This document shows positions 52,201-63,454 of a stretch of DNA of 64,000 bases, one piece after another. The DNA is from Lumbricus terrestris (taxonomy: Eukaryota > Annelida > Clitellata > Crassiclitellata > Lumbricidae): assembly GCA_949752735.1 (NCBI GenBank), contig OX457043.1, positions 43,018,442 to 43,082,441 on the forward strand, given 5' to 3'. The notes under the pieces were generated by a model. The model ran no database searches, was not told the DNA's origin, and saw nothing but the letters and a program-made list of their open reading frames with translations. The translations under genes were made by a program, and so were the position numbers. Numbering within the stretch: position 1 is the stretch's first letter; every line of letters starts with the position of its first letter.

Positions 52201-54243
52201 TTCGTGACACCTGCAGTGCGTGACATGTGGCAAAAACATGCTAACTGCACCTCTCGCGCCAGATGGGTGCCAAATGGTATTTTTTTAATTAACCCACTCT
52301 AAACATCGACCAATGAAAGTTAATTGAAATTCAGCTTCATTTGCGTTATGCCAATAAGAAATTCTTAGTCTTTAAACTTTAATAGAAAGTTTGGCCAAGC
52401 GTGACGTATGGTAAAAACATGCATGGTAGGTTAACTGCACATCTCGCGCCAGATGGGTATTCTTTAATTAACCACTCTAAGATCGATCAATGAAAGTTAA
52501 TTGAAATTTGGGTTTCATATGCGCTATGCTAATAAGAAATTCTTAGACTTTAATGGAAAGTTAGGCCCAGCTGATTGTTCGCCTACTTTGGATGGTTTTG
52601 AGTCCATTTATTACCACATTCGCCGAAAGAATTTAATTAACAAAGTTCGCTTTGAGGTCGTAAATATGATACCGTATGCAATAATTGAAATCTAAACGTA
52701 TGTTTTCGTTGACAAATCAATCCATTTCAATTATAAGAAACTCAAAAACCTATGAGATTTGAAAGAATTCCACGTTGCCGGTAGGCCTACTAGATTAGAT
52801 TTAACGAAGAGGTACAGAACCCGAGCTAACGTGACAGTTAATAATTTTTTCTTTCTACACCACCAAAATAATAATAATTTTTTCCTAATAGTTACTGAAT
52901 TGCTAATAGACACTGAAATTTCGAATCATTGCTCAATAATTTGTTTATTTATTTATCCATTTCTATAGCGCCCCTTCATGCTCACTACTCAGAGGCGCTC
53001 TCGCCTACAGCGCGGACACTGTATTGGTGAATTGAAGAATGCAAAATAGCATCACGTCAAACTAAACATGAATCTCTTGGTCACAAAAGGAACCCAGAAT
53101 GGTCTGCAGACTCCCGCTGGTTAGGCCACCTATGTACATTTTCTTATGCTAGATGGTTGACAGATGAACTACAAGCGTAGGCATCTTGTGACGTCTACAG
53201 ATAATATTCCATTATTATACAGGAAATCTTAACTAGGAAAACAAGCGCACCTGTTCTAAACATCCCGATACTACATAATATGCAATTCAAAACATTATAA
53301 CGTGAAGCTTCAAATTTTTACTAAGAAGAATCAACTTTACTATGCACTTATTTGCACTAAGCTTACTACCACTACAAGAGAGGGAAATGCTTGGAGAAAG
53401 ACATCATGCAGGGCACAATGCCGGGAAATCGGAAAAGAGGAAGACCGAGAACAAGCTGGTTGGGGAACATAAATGACTGGACGGGAATGGAAATGGAGGA
53501 AATTATACGACTGGTGGAATACAGGATCGAGACGCTGGAGGAATATTGTTCATGATGCGGCCGAACCTCGAAACGAAGATGGCTGAGAACAGAACAGAGC
53601 TACCACTACTACCAACACCACCATGATTACTTTTTCTCTTCGTCAATGTCTATCTCTCCCTTTACTCGCCTAGGCCGCTAGGCGATACATCGCTTCTTCA
53701 CCTTGTTGTCTTTATGGTCAAGTTTACTAAATTGATGGAACAGAATGACATTCTTTGAATAGATCATACAGGGAAGAGTACCGGGAGCAAGAGTAGGCTA
53801 CGAGCGATGTCGAGGATGGGATGTGTTGTCAACATCGGAGCATGGATGGGAACATCTTTCGATCGGACTCTGACGGAGACAAAAGAATAGGAGGAGATGA
53901 AGAAAACTTGTTCATGAAGCGACCAACCCTCGGATCGAAAATGGTTAGCAACGACGACTGCGTACACTATATAGGCTATTTACCATTTAATGGGTTGTAG
54001 ATGTAAAGAAAGAGCAAGGGGAGGAGGAGGAAGAACAAGAGTGAGAATAAATAGAAGGCTAAGATAGAGACATAAAGGGAAAACCGAGGAAGTGAATAAA
54101 GCATGGAAACTATAAGGGAATTGAAAATGAAGCGACGTTTTGCAAACCAACTCGAAACATATGCACATACCTGCAGTTGTCTGAGCATGACACCAAAGGA
54201 GGTCAACGACCAAAAGCAGAATGCAAATAGCAAGTCTTTTCAT
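46214..54243 (-). CDS. Secreted C1q-domain protein, copy 2 (complete, three exons)
   Basis: Exons 54171-54243, 48190-48395 and 46214-46417; phases 1 and 0 fit and the total is 483 nt, 160 residues. Exon 1 encodes a signal peptide (MKRLAICILLLVVDLLWCHA, then QTTA) with donor gtatgt. Exon 2 gives the first half of a C1q domain (MVAFFAGLQAHFGPVDV, FVFDKVVTNVGSAYDESSG, FTAPVSATYQFSVTV). Exon 3 gives the second half (VMTVWAESIPNWATS, LSLEAGDQVWLQVRSDAS, FSGFLIFEN, TGA). The exon 2 donor is weak (gtggta). There is no collagen stem, so this is a short globular C1q protein, expected to be secreted and probably trimeric. Intron 1 (5.8 kb) is full of repeats. Confidence 0.8.
46575..47385. mobile_element. 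Palindromic element with cccgcgacagttaat subrepeat arms, copy A
   Basis: The left arm has about eight units of 15-17 bp (aatcccgcgacagtt, aatcccggcgacactt). The right arm has the inverse (aactgtcgcgggatt, aagtgtcgccggg). The middle is AT-rich and ORF-less. A close copy lies at 60875-61580 at the same place in C1q copy 1, so it was inserted before that duplication. Confidence 0.75.
47537..48094. mobile_element. hAT element in C1q copy 2 intron, 8-bp TSD
   Basis: 558 bp. Ends CAGTGGC... and ...GGTTGCGCCCCTG; flanks tacagttc / tacagtcc (7 of 8). C1q copy 1 has the uninterrupted site (gagtacagtcctgatttcc at 61734-61752), which proves a later insertion. Confidence 0.75.
48400..50660. other. Intron 1 of C1q copy 2: no further gene
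   Basis: 48440-48560 is shared with the region upstream of the other copies. 50570-50660 is a SINE/LINE-type tail (gagcgctcctgagtaggaac, gaggcgctatataaa, then tgaa repeats). Between them is unassigned sequence with a few gtcgactt-rich words near 50035-50190. Confidence 0.5.
50668..51434. repeat. 14-bp array (ccattttatccgtg)n, about 50 units
   Basis: Units of 13-14 bp vary mostly in the last four bases. The right end degenerates through ccattttgtcc-type units and stops at ctaccttttaatccggtcacc. This mirrors the start ggtgaccggacaaaatggtag of the element at 58668. The long ORFs across it (repeats of SVPFYPCHFIRAIL) are array artefacts. Confidence 0.85.
51448..51651. repeat. 204-bp palindromic (hairpin) element
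   Basis: Left arm caatactggcccacactgga, tagggcctacatgaaatt..., tgtttattctcatgcaattt pairs with the right arm over about 85 bp each, with a spacer near 51535-51565. It resembles a foldback MITE. Confidence 0.8.
51760..52210. mobile_element. MITE with GTGTCAYGAAA termini
   Basis: 451 bp. Left end gtgtcatgaaacggagtatcccc and right end ggggtatactctatttcgtgacac are imperfect inverted repeats. The left part has several ccgggggga words. The target duplication is unclear (at most 2-3 bp). Confidence 0.65.
52217..52565. repeat. Tandem duplication of about 180 bp
   Basis: Both copies contain cgtgac-tggcaaaaacatgc, cacctctcgcgccagatggg (or cacatctcgcg...), gatcaatgaaagttaattga and aataagaaattcttag. 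They differ by small indels. Noncoding. Confidence 0.7.
53380..53960 (+). repeat. Two non-LTR retrotransposon tail fragments
   Basis: 53390-53600 reads, with frameshifts, as the usual end of LINE ORF2: KRGRPRTSWLGNINDWTGME, then an RIETLEE segment and a tail. 53780-53960 is a second, more decayed copy of the same end (gatcggactctgacggagac...gaccaaccctcggatcgaaaatgg). Confidence 0.6.
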
Positions 54244-54335
54244 TTCTTCGAGTTGCGTGAAAATGTTCTTCTTGCGAAGCTCCTGTGTCCAACCGAATGA
54301 CTGAAATCGTCTGCATACGACGGCTGCACTTGTCC

Positions 54336-54343
54336 TTTTTATA
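54336..54343 (-). promoter_or_regulatory. TATA box of C1q copy 2
   Basis: TATAAAAA on the minus strand about 95 nt upstream of the ATG at 54243, preceded by gttgaaacaactt. The spacing suits a short 5' UTR. Confidence 0.55.
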
Positions 54344-54453
54344 AAGTTGTTTCAACGACAGCTGCACTGTCTTGTCATATTTATAAAGTTTCAACGACAG
54401 TGTAATTGTTCTGGACGATCTATCGATTGTCTCTGGCGCAGACTTTCTCGCCC

Positions 54454-54814
54454 CAGTGGCGTAGGCAAGGGGGTTCGGGGTTTAACCCTTCCCCTTTGGC
54501 TTAGGAAAAAGTTTTTAAAAGGTTATTTAGTCCTTTAAATAAGATAAAACAAAAACAATTGTTTTTCTTACTTTATTCTATGTGTTATTCTATTCCCTTT
54601 CCATTTATTGTAATATTATTTATTTATTTATTTATTTATTTTAAGTATTTATATAGCGCCTCTTCAAGAAACCTACTCAGAGGCGCTCTCTGCGCTAACT
54701 AGCCGAAATGATGTTAATACTGTTGAGTTGGTGTCAGGAAGGGCATACGGCCAGGCCAGGCCAGGCAATAAAACTTCCCAACCACCCCATCATAAATTCC
54801 TGGCTACACCACTG
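54454..54814. mobile_element. hAT MITE, 8-bp TSD, with SINE-tail inside
   Basis: 361 bp, ends CAGTGGCGTAGGCAA / GGCTACACCACTG, exact target duplication tctcgccc (54446-54453, 54815-54822). A SINE/LINE tail (tttatatagcgcctcttcaa...actcagaggcgctct, 54613-54693) is nested in it. Confidence 0.83.
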
Positions 54815-54822
54815 TCTCGCCC

Positions 54823-55574
54823 TAATAGTTCGAACGAAAAAAGTTAATAAAGGAATCGCAGCCCAGTCGCTAACACTTAGGGACTATAGCCCCAGGACAG
54901 GGCATGAATCTGAGGGCCTTTTGGCATCCGTTTGAACCGACCTCCACATCTGGCTGCTTGCTCTCACAGTCTCACATTCCCTGTTTTATTGAGTGACCCT
55001 GTTTTACTTTCGACACTATTGATGATCCTTTTAGAAATTTGACCTATGATAGACTAAAATAGGTTTTCAAAAGTCCTTATTTTCTTAACCTGGATAAAAA
55101 AAAATTGATCCATTATCTACTAATGTAGCCTATCTAGACTTCTTTCGTTATCTCAACTTACATGTACATTGTCACTATAACCTGATGTTCAATCCATTGG
55201 GCGGCTGAGAGAGCTGTGATAATTTTACTATCTCGGCCCGCTCAATAACTGAAACAACAATAGGCCTATTGCTATGTACCTGATAGTTGTGAAAGTTGCT
55301 GTCTCTCAGCTATTATATCAAGAATAAATTAGCCTAAATATAATTTATTGATTGCCATACATTTTGTGATGTTTGGCAATAGTATGTCGAATATGCTTAC
55401 TCCGACGAGATAGTTCTGTACCATGCAGTAAGAAAAGTGATGCATTGGTGACTCCGTATTCCGTTCATTCATCAATCCATCCATCCATTCATTCATTTTT
55501 AAAGAGTTTATAATATAACGCCTCTTCGAGACACCTACTCGATGCGGGCTTTTTGCGCCGGTGTCGCGTGACAG
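54823..55574. other. No gene; inverted SINE-type tail at 55497-55560
   Basis: The only recognisable part is taacgcctcttcgagacacctactc near 55513-55540. The rest is unassigned. Confidence 0.5.
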
Positions 55575-56205
55575 AGTCTCCCCTAAAAGTCTCCCCATGC
55601 AGAGACTCTATTTCGAAACAGATTCTCCACCTAATAATTGTGTATTGTTTGCCAGCTGATGTCATATATTTTTGGTCGTAATGATGGACCGATTGGATAT
55701 TTAAAATGCATTCTGATACATTCACACTACACACATACATTGTGGAGCGCGGTGGTGAAGTGGGTATGTTCGCCGCCTTGCAACCGAAGGGTTGCAGGTT
55801 CGAATCCAAATCAAACCGCCGCGTAGGACCCTGGGCAAGTACTTCACTCGCAATTTCTCAGTGCTTCGGCGTGAAACTCCGATGCAGTGTCCGCGCTGTA
55901 GTCGGGAGCGCCTCTGAGTAGGGAGCTTTAAGGGGCGCTATAACAATTGCACCCACAAACAAACAAACAGCGCCAGTAAGATATACAGTGAGACATTTGA
56001 CAAACACAGAATCTGGAATCAAAAGTAGGTACCCGTCAGTCAGACATGCAGTTGAAAGTGGATGCCCTTTAGTCAGATGCATACAATGCAGGTAGGTGAG
56101 GTGATGTATCGTCTAGATAGGCTAATTAGAATTCGCTCCAGAACGGGATTCGAACACTAATTGCAGTATATCTGCGGTTGCTCTAGGGCTAGACCTTCGG
56201 TCGTA
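55575..56205 (+). repeat. Composite tRNA-derived SINE-like repeat, copy B
   Basis: Uninterrupted relative of 11112-12006: tRNA-like head with ggttcgaatcc (about 55795), body with cctctgagtagggagc, and a reverse tRNA-like head with gggattcgaac (about 56143). Confidence 0.6.
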
Positions 56206-56261
56206 TTTCTATAGATAGCCCTGTACATAAGACATTAGGCTTACAATTGATAGCTCTGGGG

Positions 56262-57425
56262 CGGTTCTGGTTCTAGGGCGGTTAGATCGGGTTCTGCGCT
56301 CTGCTGCCCGGTTCATTGGACGAATTCCTAAATTCTCCTCTGTCACTGCCTACATGCGTGATGTGCTGCACTCAGTGGCGTAGCAAGGTTTTGGGGGCCC
56401 TTGTGCAGGATTTCTGTGGTGGGCCCCTTCATTAATTATTGAACCTCCTCGATTTCATACAAAGAGCCTGTGCAAAAACGCCTGGATCTTTTTCGAAGAC
56501 TCTATTTGCATAATTTCGAACCCGAGATTAAATAGCAATTAACTCATTACAATGTTAATTATTTTCTCCCGTTAGTCATCACGATCATTTTCTATTTCTT
56601 CAGGCTACCAGAGAAAATTAAATTGCAATACTTGACAAAAATTTATTTAAAAAAACATTGTTTCATCTGTTGAAGTTTGAATTATTATCTTCCACACTTA
56701 GATTCTGTCAAACAGTTGGGTTTGTTGATTAAAAAGAAATAATATAATAAATTGGAATAATGTAAAGTGACTCAAGTCTCAGTTGCTACGATAAGTCTAA
56801 AAGAAGAAACCAAAAATTCCGAAATGTAAAAATGTTCGCCTGGGCGAATTCCCTTGCGCAAAAATAATTTAGATGCCTTCATTCCTGAATCTTTTGGTAA
56901 TGCAGCTGTTGTACCACCATTGTTTCCGAAGCGCTCCTCTGCTCGGTGTCAATATTCACCACCACCTCAGCACTGATCATGACTGATCATGACTGATCAC
57001 TACGGCACATATGCTTATAGACTTGATTACATTTTGAATATTCTGAATGTAAAAACTTGACTCTGACCACCAGGGGCCCTACTGCAGTCTGGAAAATCCA
57101 TTGCAACGCCACCGCCGTACATGCATGTAGATAGGAACACATTCTGAATAATTCTTAAAATAAAAAATTGACTCTGACCCTCGGGGATCCCTCAACAGCC
57201 GGGGCCCTTGTGCATTGCACAAGCTGCACCACCTATTGCACTGGTTGCCAATAGCCCAACGCATTCCTTATCGAATTGCTGCTCTGGTTTCTTGCTGTCT
57301 CCTTGATTGTGCTCCATCTTACCTGCGCGTTCTCTGTCGCCCAGTCTATGACATTGAAGCGCGTCGGTCCCTTCACTCTGCTGGGAAGGGACAACTCCTT
57401 GTTGTTCCACGCGCTCGCTTAGCTA
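56262..57425 (+). repeat. CR1/L2-like LINE reverse-transcriptase tail, split by a hAT element
   Basis: 56285-56372 encodes LRSAARFIGRIPKFSSVTAY, then MRDVLH. 57223-57425 continues HHLLHWLPIAQRIPYRIAAL, then APSYLRVLCRPVYD and SLHSAGKGQLLVVPRARL. Both belong to the C-terminal RT region of CR1/L2-type LINEs (LHWLP-x-x-RI and APSYL are diagnostic). Removing 56373-57222 plus one target copy joins them in frame. Confidence 0.8.
56373..57222. mobile_element. hAT element inside LINE fragment, 8-bp TSD
   Basis: 850 bp, starts CAGTGGCGTAGCAAGG; flanks gctgcact / gctgcacc (7 of 8). Inverted ends are weak: gggggcccttgtgca occurs near both ends in direct orientation. No ORF. Confidence 0.7.
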
Positions 57426-57432
57426 CCAGACA

Positions 57433-58190
57433 GATTTTACATGGTAATCATTTACATTTAAACAATGATTAACCACGAAACATTGACTACAGGTTACTTT
57501 GTACTAAAAAATGTTCGCGGTTTGATGTCTAAAAGGCATATACAAGAAAATTTTCAATGGTGGCACAAACCTATCAAATATCTTGAAAATTTATATAGCC
57601 TATTGTAGCTTTCTTCAAAATATAGTAAGATCTTGTAACTAAAGTATTAGTGACGACTTCATAGAGAAAATGGTATCCGGTTTAATCAAAGTCACTTTGC
57701 CCGATGAGTTCTCTAAAACTAATTTACGCCTTCACGATTAGGCTTAGACCACAGATAGAACATTCCACGTCACACGTGTCCTTGATTTCGGCAATAGTTT
57801 CATAAAAGGCTCAGTTATTGGCTGAATCCATGGATAATATTATGTGGGCAGAACAGCTAGGCCCTATTAAAGACGGCTATTATAGATGTCCTTGCGAAAT
57901 TGAAAAGAGCAAAGTTTCTATTCATCAATTGCTGCATGTCAGACTATAGCTATAGAGAATATATTAGCCTATAATGCAGAGATGCACGAACAGAGAAGCA
58001 CGCATTGCATGTGCAACTATAAATATTAAAGCTACAGGTATAATTATGTCCATTAACAAAACCAGTGATAAACAGATTGCGGTTAACAAACAGTTAGATG
58101 AATCAGTGTTCAGTATAATATTGTCTAATATGTTGAATATGATTATATTGCTTTGACGGCATTAATTGAAGCGATTACACGCCCAACAAC
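57433..58190. repeat. 3' flank of C1q copy 1
   Basis: Matches 45380-46150 closely and 25780-26470 more loosely. The duplicated block begins abruptly at ttttacatggtaatcattta, right after the LINE fragment. Confidence 0.7.
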
Positions 58191-58257
58191 TAGTTGACGA
58201 CACGATTGCTCTTCCACGACCTTTCTGTTCTGCGTGTCGGTCAACGTGTGCTTCGAC

Positions 58258-60379
58258 TCAGTTCTCGAAGATGAGGAATCCGGAGAACGAGCAGTACATC
58301 TTTCCGTAGAGTACGGATGCATCACTGCGTACCTGCAGCCAGATCTGATCACCAGCTTCCAGCGAGAGAATGGCAACGCTGGTTGACGTTGCCCAGTTTG
58401 GGATGCTCTCGGCCCAGACGGTCATTACCTTCTCTCCGTTGTTGAAGACATTGAAGGCCGCCTGCAGTAAACGGTGAAGAGTACGATGACAAAACAGGTG
58501 TACCCTATAGTTGATTAAGAAGGCGCACAAGATGAAGATGAATATTGAGGGAAAAGATACAGAACGTTAAAATAAAGCTGAGAAACAAAGTGAACGTGGT
58601 ATTTGATGACGAAGAAGACGATGACTAATAATAATAATTATTATGAAGAACGTGTGGAATGGTATACGGTGACCGGACAAAATGGTAGCGGACAAAATGG
58701 TACGGACAAAATGGTATGGACAAAATGGTATTGGGACAAAATGGTATTGGACAAAATGGTACGGACAAAATGGCACGGACAAAATGGTATGGACAAAATG
58801 GTAGGGGACAAAATGGTATTAGGACAAAATGGTACGGACAAAATGGTACGGACAAAATGGTATGGACAAAATGGTATGGGACAAAATGGTATTAGGACAA
58901 AATGATACGGACAAAATGGCACGGACAAAATGGTATGGACAAAATGGTACGAACAAAATGGCGCGGACAAAATGGTATGGACAAAATGGTACTTGGAGAA
59001 AATGGTATCAGACACAATGTACGGATAAAGTTTGTATGTGGACTTGTTATACGCCCCTTCAAGTTATCTACTGAAAACCGGAACGTTTGGTCACCCTAGT
59101 CTAGTATGGCTAGAGCAGAACCGCCTATTGCTAGAATAATGTTCTAATGGTGCACTTCATATCATTGTGAGTTTATATTCTGTATGCAGTACCATATAGT
59201 AACACGGAAAATATATTAGGCTATACGTAAATTCTACATGATACTATCATTATTATACAGTATTAGGCCCACATGCTGTGATGGTAGTTTCTCGTGCGTG
59301 ATATATTTTCATGTTGCGGCCCGCGATTCTTGTAAATTGTCATGTGCAGATTTGTTTTTTCCTGTGGTAGAAATGTGTAGAATATAGGAATAACAACTTC
59401 GTTGAATAATGTAAGGTCTACTTCTGATTGACGGTCGCTAACTGCATCTCTATAGCCTAATTATCTGCCATAGCAGATTCAATGTCCACAGTAAAAGAGG
59501 TATAAAACAAGTTGAAGTTGAACCTTGGTTCACATCACAAAAAGAATTGCAGAGTCGGTTTTTCAGGCTTTCTACATTACAAAAATAAAATACCAAATGG
59601 CCGTCGTGGGCCGCATTAATCGGGTCCAAGGGCCGCATGTTTGAGACCCCTGGTCTAAATCATCATCATCAATATCATTGGGCTCAATGCCCGTAAGAGT
59701 CCGACGTCGCTCTCTGTCTGAGTCTGTCTCGCGTCATGCTGCCCAGCTTCAACAGGTCCGGTCAGCATGTCTGCTCCATACCATTAGCATCTTGGAGCAG
59801 CTAGACCACCTTGTCTGATTGAAGAGAATATTGAGAGAGAGGCATGAAGGACAACCTGGGTGACTGGGTCAATGCCCGTATGTGTCCCACGCTCTCCCCC
59901 TACTCTCTCCACCGGTCTGTCCTGACCGGCCTGTGCATGTCTGCTCCACATCATGACATCTTGAAGCATCTGGGTCACTCTGTCACCTGTGTCGTGGTTT
60001 TTGCGGATTTCAATCGTCTTGGTCTTCTACTGCCAGCGGTCTAAATGGTGCATATAAAAGGGCATATATATATAAATATAATACTTTTGAAGACGCATAG
60101 ATCTTTTCCGTTCTCTTGATAGTGAAGTGTAGTCCAAACGGTCATCGACTTCAAATAACCTTAGTTTATTCATTGTTCCAAACCAATTCCAGTTGAAATT
60201 TAATTACAAGACGAAAATAAAATATAACACTTGTCACCAAAACAAAATTAATATAGTTACAGTCGTAGTACAAATGGACCTTTTCGTGGAACTCAAATGT
60301 TTGTTTGGGCAATGTGGGCCATCTAGTCCACCTTTGAAAATGCTTGACACCCAGAGATATAGATATCTCGTGCTAGCAC

Positions 60380-60439
<60 letters not shown>

Positions 60440-62031
60440 GTAAATGAGTTGGTTTTTTGAAGGGGCGCAACACAGATTTTTTAATGTATGAAATTAAATG
60501 AATTAAGTCTAAGAGTCTTTATCCTCACCATTTTCTCCAAGTACCATTTTGTCCATACCATTTTGTCTGCGCCATTTTGTCCGTACCATTTTGTCCATGC
60601 CATTTTGTCCGCACCATTTTGTCCATACCATTTTGTCCTAATACCATTTTATCCGCTACCATTTTGTCCATACCATTTTGTCCGAACCATTTTGTCTGTA
60701 CCATTTTGTCCTAATACCATTTTGTCCCCTACCATTTTGTCCATACCATTTTGTCCGTGCCATTTTGTCCGTACCATTTTGTCCAATACCATTTTGTCCC
60801 AATACCATTTTGTCCATACCATTTTGTCCGTACCATTTTGTCCGCTACCATTTTGTCCTAGAACCATGGTATACTATAGCGCGACATTTAATCCCGCGTC
60901 AGTTAATCCCGTGTGACAGTTAATCCCGACGACGTTTAATCCCGGCGACACTTAATCCCGCGACATTTGATACCTCGACACTTAATGTATACCTGTACAC
61001 ACGTGAGTAAGAATATTTGGACGACTATTGCTGTCCACGTAGCAAATTAGGTAGACCTACCTCTTTGTTCAGGTTTTCTGTTGTACATCTGACATAAAAC
61101 GATCGTTATAAAGAAATTTACATAGGATTTGCGAAGTTCAGCCTATATACGATAGGGCAGTAACATGAAGGAGAATTTCGGCTGCAGTAGCAAAGGCAAA
61201 CAAACTGTGATACGTGGAAATTACGAATACACCGCGACAATGCCAATGGAGCTCTTTTTATGATTAAGAGGGAGCATGTCATTGCTGTGAATATTACTTT
61301 TATCGAATTTCACTGGTTTTATAACATTTATCTGCAAATGTTTAACTCTTTTGAGAATATTCACAATGGTGAATATTGCTGTGAATATTGCTTTAATGGA
61401 ATATAACTTTTTAAAATGCTATTTTACTTTCCCGGTATTAGATCTAAGTGTCGTGGGAGTAAATGTCGCCGGGATCAACTGTCGCGGGATTAATTGGTCG
61501 CGGGATGAAGTGTCGCCGGGATTAACTGTCCGGTACTAACTTTCGCGGTATTAAGTGTCGCGGGAATAAGTGTCATGAAACCCATACAGCCATATATACA
61601 ATATTATATACATAATTGTATACATACAAACACACAAATATCTGTGTGAACTGTGAATGATATGAAAAAATGATTCGCAGACAGGTCTTGGCAACTGTAG
61701 CGTGTACTAAGTGATACCCACCTCTAAATTTTGCGAGTACAGTCCTGATTTCCACAGGTCTGACGCCTGAGTGTTTGTGCAGAATACGCTTAAAAATTCT
61801 AAGGTTCTGTGATATGGGAAATTTTTACCACCTTCTCGGTTTGATTTGCGGAGACGGTGACGCTGAACTGGTACGTAGCACTGACGGGGGCGGTGAATCG
61901 ACCGGAACTTTCGTCGTAAGCCGAACCGACGTTTGTTACCACCTTGTCAAAGACGAAGTCGCTGTCCACATCGACTGGACCGAAATGTGCCTGTAGACCG
62001 GCGAAGAAAGCAACCATCGTCGGTTCCGACG
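58258..62031 (-). CDS. C1q-domain protein gene, copy 1 (signal exon not seen)
   Basis: Exons 61832-62031 and 58258-58461 encode the two halves of a C1q domain nearly identical to copy 2 (SEPTMVAFFAGLQAHFGPVD; VMTVWAESIPNWATSTSVAI; RSDASVLYGKMYCSFSGFLI). The ancestral acceptor (ctttag in copy 2) reads ctttaa here. A substitute acceptor six bases on (atatcag) keeps the phase but removes two codons. The signal exon should lie to the right; none was recognised before 64000, so it may be outside the window. The intron carries the elements at 58668-60865 and 60875-61580. Confidence 0.72.
58668..60865. mobile_element. MULE-like element with 13-bp subrepeat arms and 9-bp TSD
   Basis: 2198 bp. The left arm (58668-59040) is an array of ggacaaaatggta units; the right arm (about 60527-60865) is its inverse (taccattttgtcc). 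Ends are GGTGACCGGACAAAATGG and the inverse of GGTTCTAGGACAAAATGG. The target duplication atggtatac is 9 bp (58659-58667, 60866-60874), a length usual for Mutator-like elements. The centre has no transposase; it holds a hAT-like end (cgcatgtttgagacccctgg), a duplicated SINE-like stretch and a (GA)n run at 60381-60436. ORFs in the arms are artefacts. Confidence 0.75.
60875..61580. mobile_element. Palindromic element with cccgcgacagttaat subrepeat arms, copy B
   Basis: Same architecture, interior and location as 46575-47385, with small indels in both arms. Confidence 0.75.
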
Positions 62032-62211
62032 CTGATATTAAAGAAACACACAACCAATTAGGCAACTGGAATCTGGCAGATGTAGTTATAACTAGGCTAT
62101 TGGGTGAAATTGATATGGCGCCGTAGACAGTTATGCCGCTACATGGTCGCGTGACGCCAGAGGACATCTGATACACGGTAGGTGATGTATACAGATCTGA
62201 TACCACCGCAT

Positions 62212-63450
62212 CTGTAATGGCAAATTTTCAACTTCATTTTTGTTCTTTCCCCAACCCACCATTTGGTGCCACTGGGTAAAAGACTGATGCAGCCCAAAAA
62301 TTATCCCGATAGAAAAATATTTAGGACTAGCACAACGTGTTTGAAGTTTTGGATTTTACGAAATATCATCGTCTTTTTGAGTATAATGCTAATTTAGCTA
62401 CATTTTTGGACCTATGACTAGTTTTAACAGAAATGCAACATTCTTTTACTCAAGCACGACTGACAAGTATGTCTGACTTCTACAATGATGATAATGGTCT
62501 GTTATATATTTTTATGAACAATTGACCATCACAATAGTATTTGACTCGTGAGTCCCTGAGATCGATGACCATAAAACTTTACTATAAATCTACTTTAAAT
62601 TTCTGTTAGCTGCCATTGGCACTTTGCTGTTGAGTTGCTTGACTCGGGTTCTGCTAAAAATAAAGATAGCCCTCCCACTTCTGGCTTGGCCGACCAGGAG
62701 TGATCCAGCACTTAGGTCATTAGTGTTAAGCTACCGAACCCACTGCTGTAAAACCGACCTGCGTGTCATGCTATAGTGGGCCGTATTTCGTATAACATGT
62801 ACTTGTAATCATTCTGCGGTCAGATTGGGTGATTAAATGAAGATTATTGTACTAGAAAGTCAACACATTGCCATGTTCTTTTGATAGTCCTGATTTCTAT
62901 CTACAGGGATTCTTTGTTACACTAAAGGCTCTTTATTACATGCTTAACTTTAACACAAATTCTGATATAATACGGACAAGGACCTCAATAATAGTTGAAC
63001 TAGAGAAAACTACTGATGACACATGTATTTTCGTTTATTGTGGTTATCAGAGCAGAATGACACAGCGCATCACAGATAAAATCAAGAGCTGCTGTAAACA
63101 AATGAATTAAAATAGATGTTGAAATTATTGAGATCATAATTTTTATAGATCTAAGAAATTACTTATTACCACATAGTAGTCAAAAAGCAGCTTTTAAACA
63201 ACTTCCAAAGAGAGCATCATAATTGAGTGCCTGATGAAGCCTACTCACATTGTTGTCTATTTCATAATATAGAAGTTATCCAATTAAAAGTTTAAGCTTA
63301 CTTTTAGAGTTGAAAACATTGAACACAGAGTCAAACAATTGACACAGAAAGTGCTGTCAAGAGTGGACTCAAATTACACTGCCTTTATTAGCTATTGTAA
63401 ATTAACCACCTATTATAAATTAGCATGAAAGGCGATGGTGTCAAACACGT
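62212..63450. other. No gene seen
   Basis: AT-rich; the 80-codon frame at 62868 has no recognisable domain and ordinary noncoding composition. Confidence 0.5.
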
Positions 63451-63454
63451 AAGC

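Noticed and set aside
58567..59099. ORFs with GQNGTDKMVWTKWY / FCPYHFVRTILS repeats, also at 60488-60923
   Set aside because: Artefacts of the ggacaaaatggta arms of the MULE-like element.
62868..63110. 80-codon plus-strand ORF
   Set aside because: No recognised domain, no supporting neighbours, and length is within chance for AT-rich sequence.
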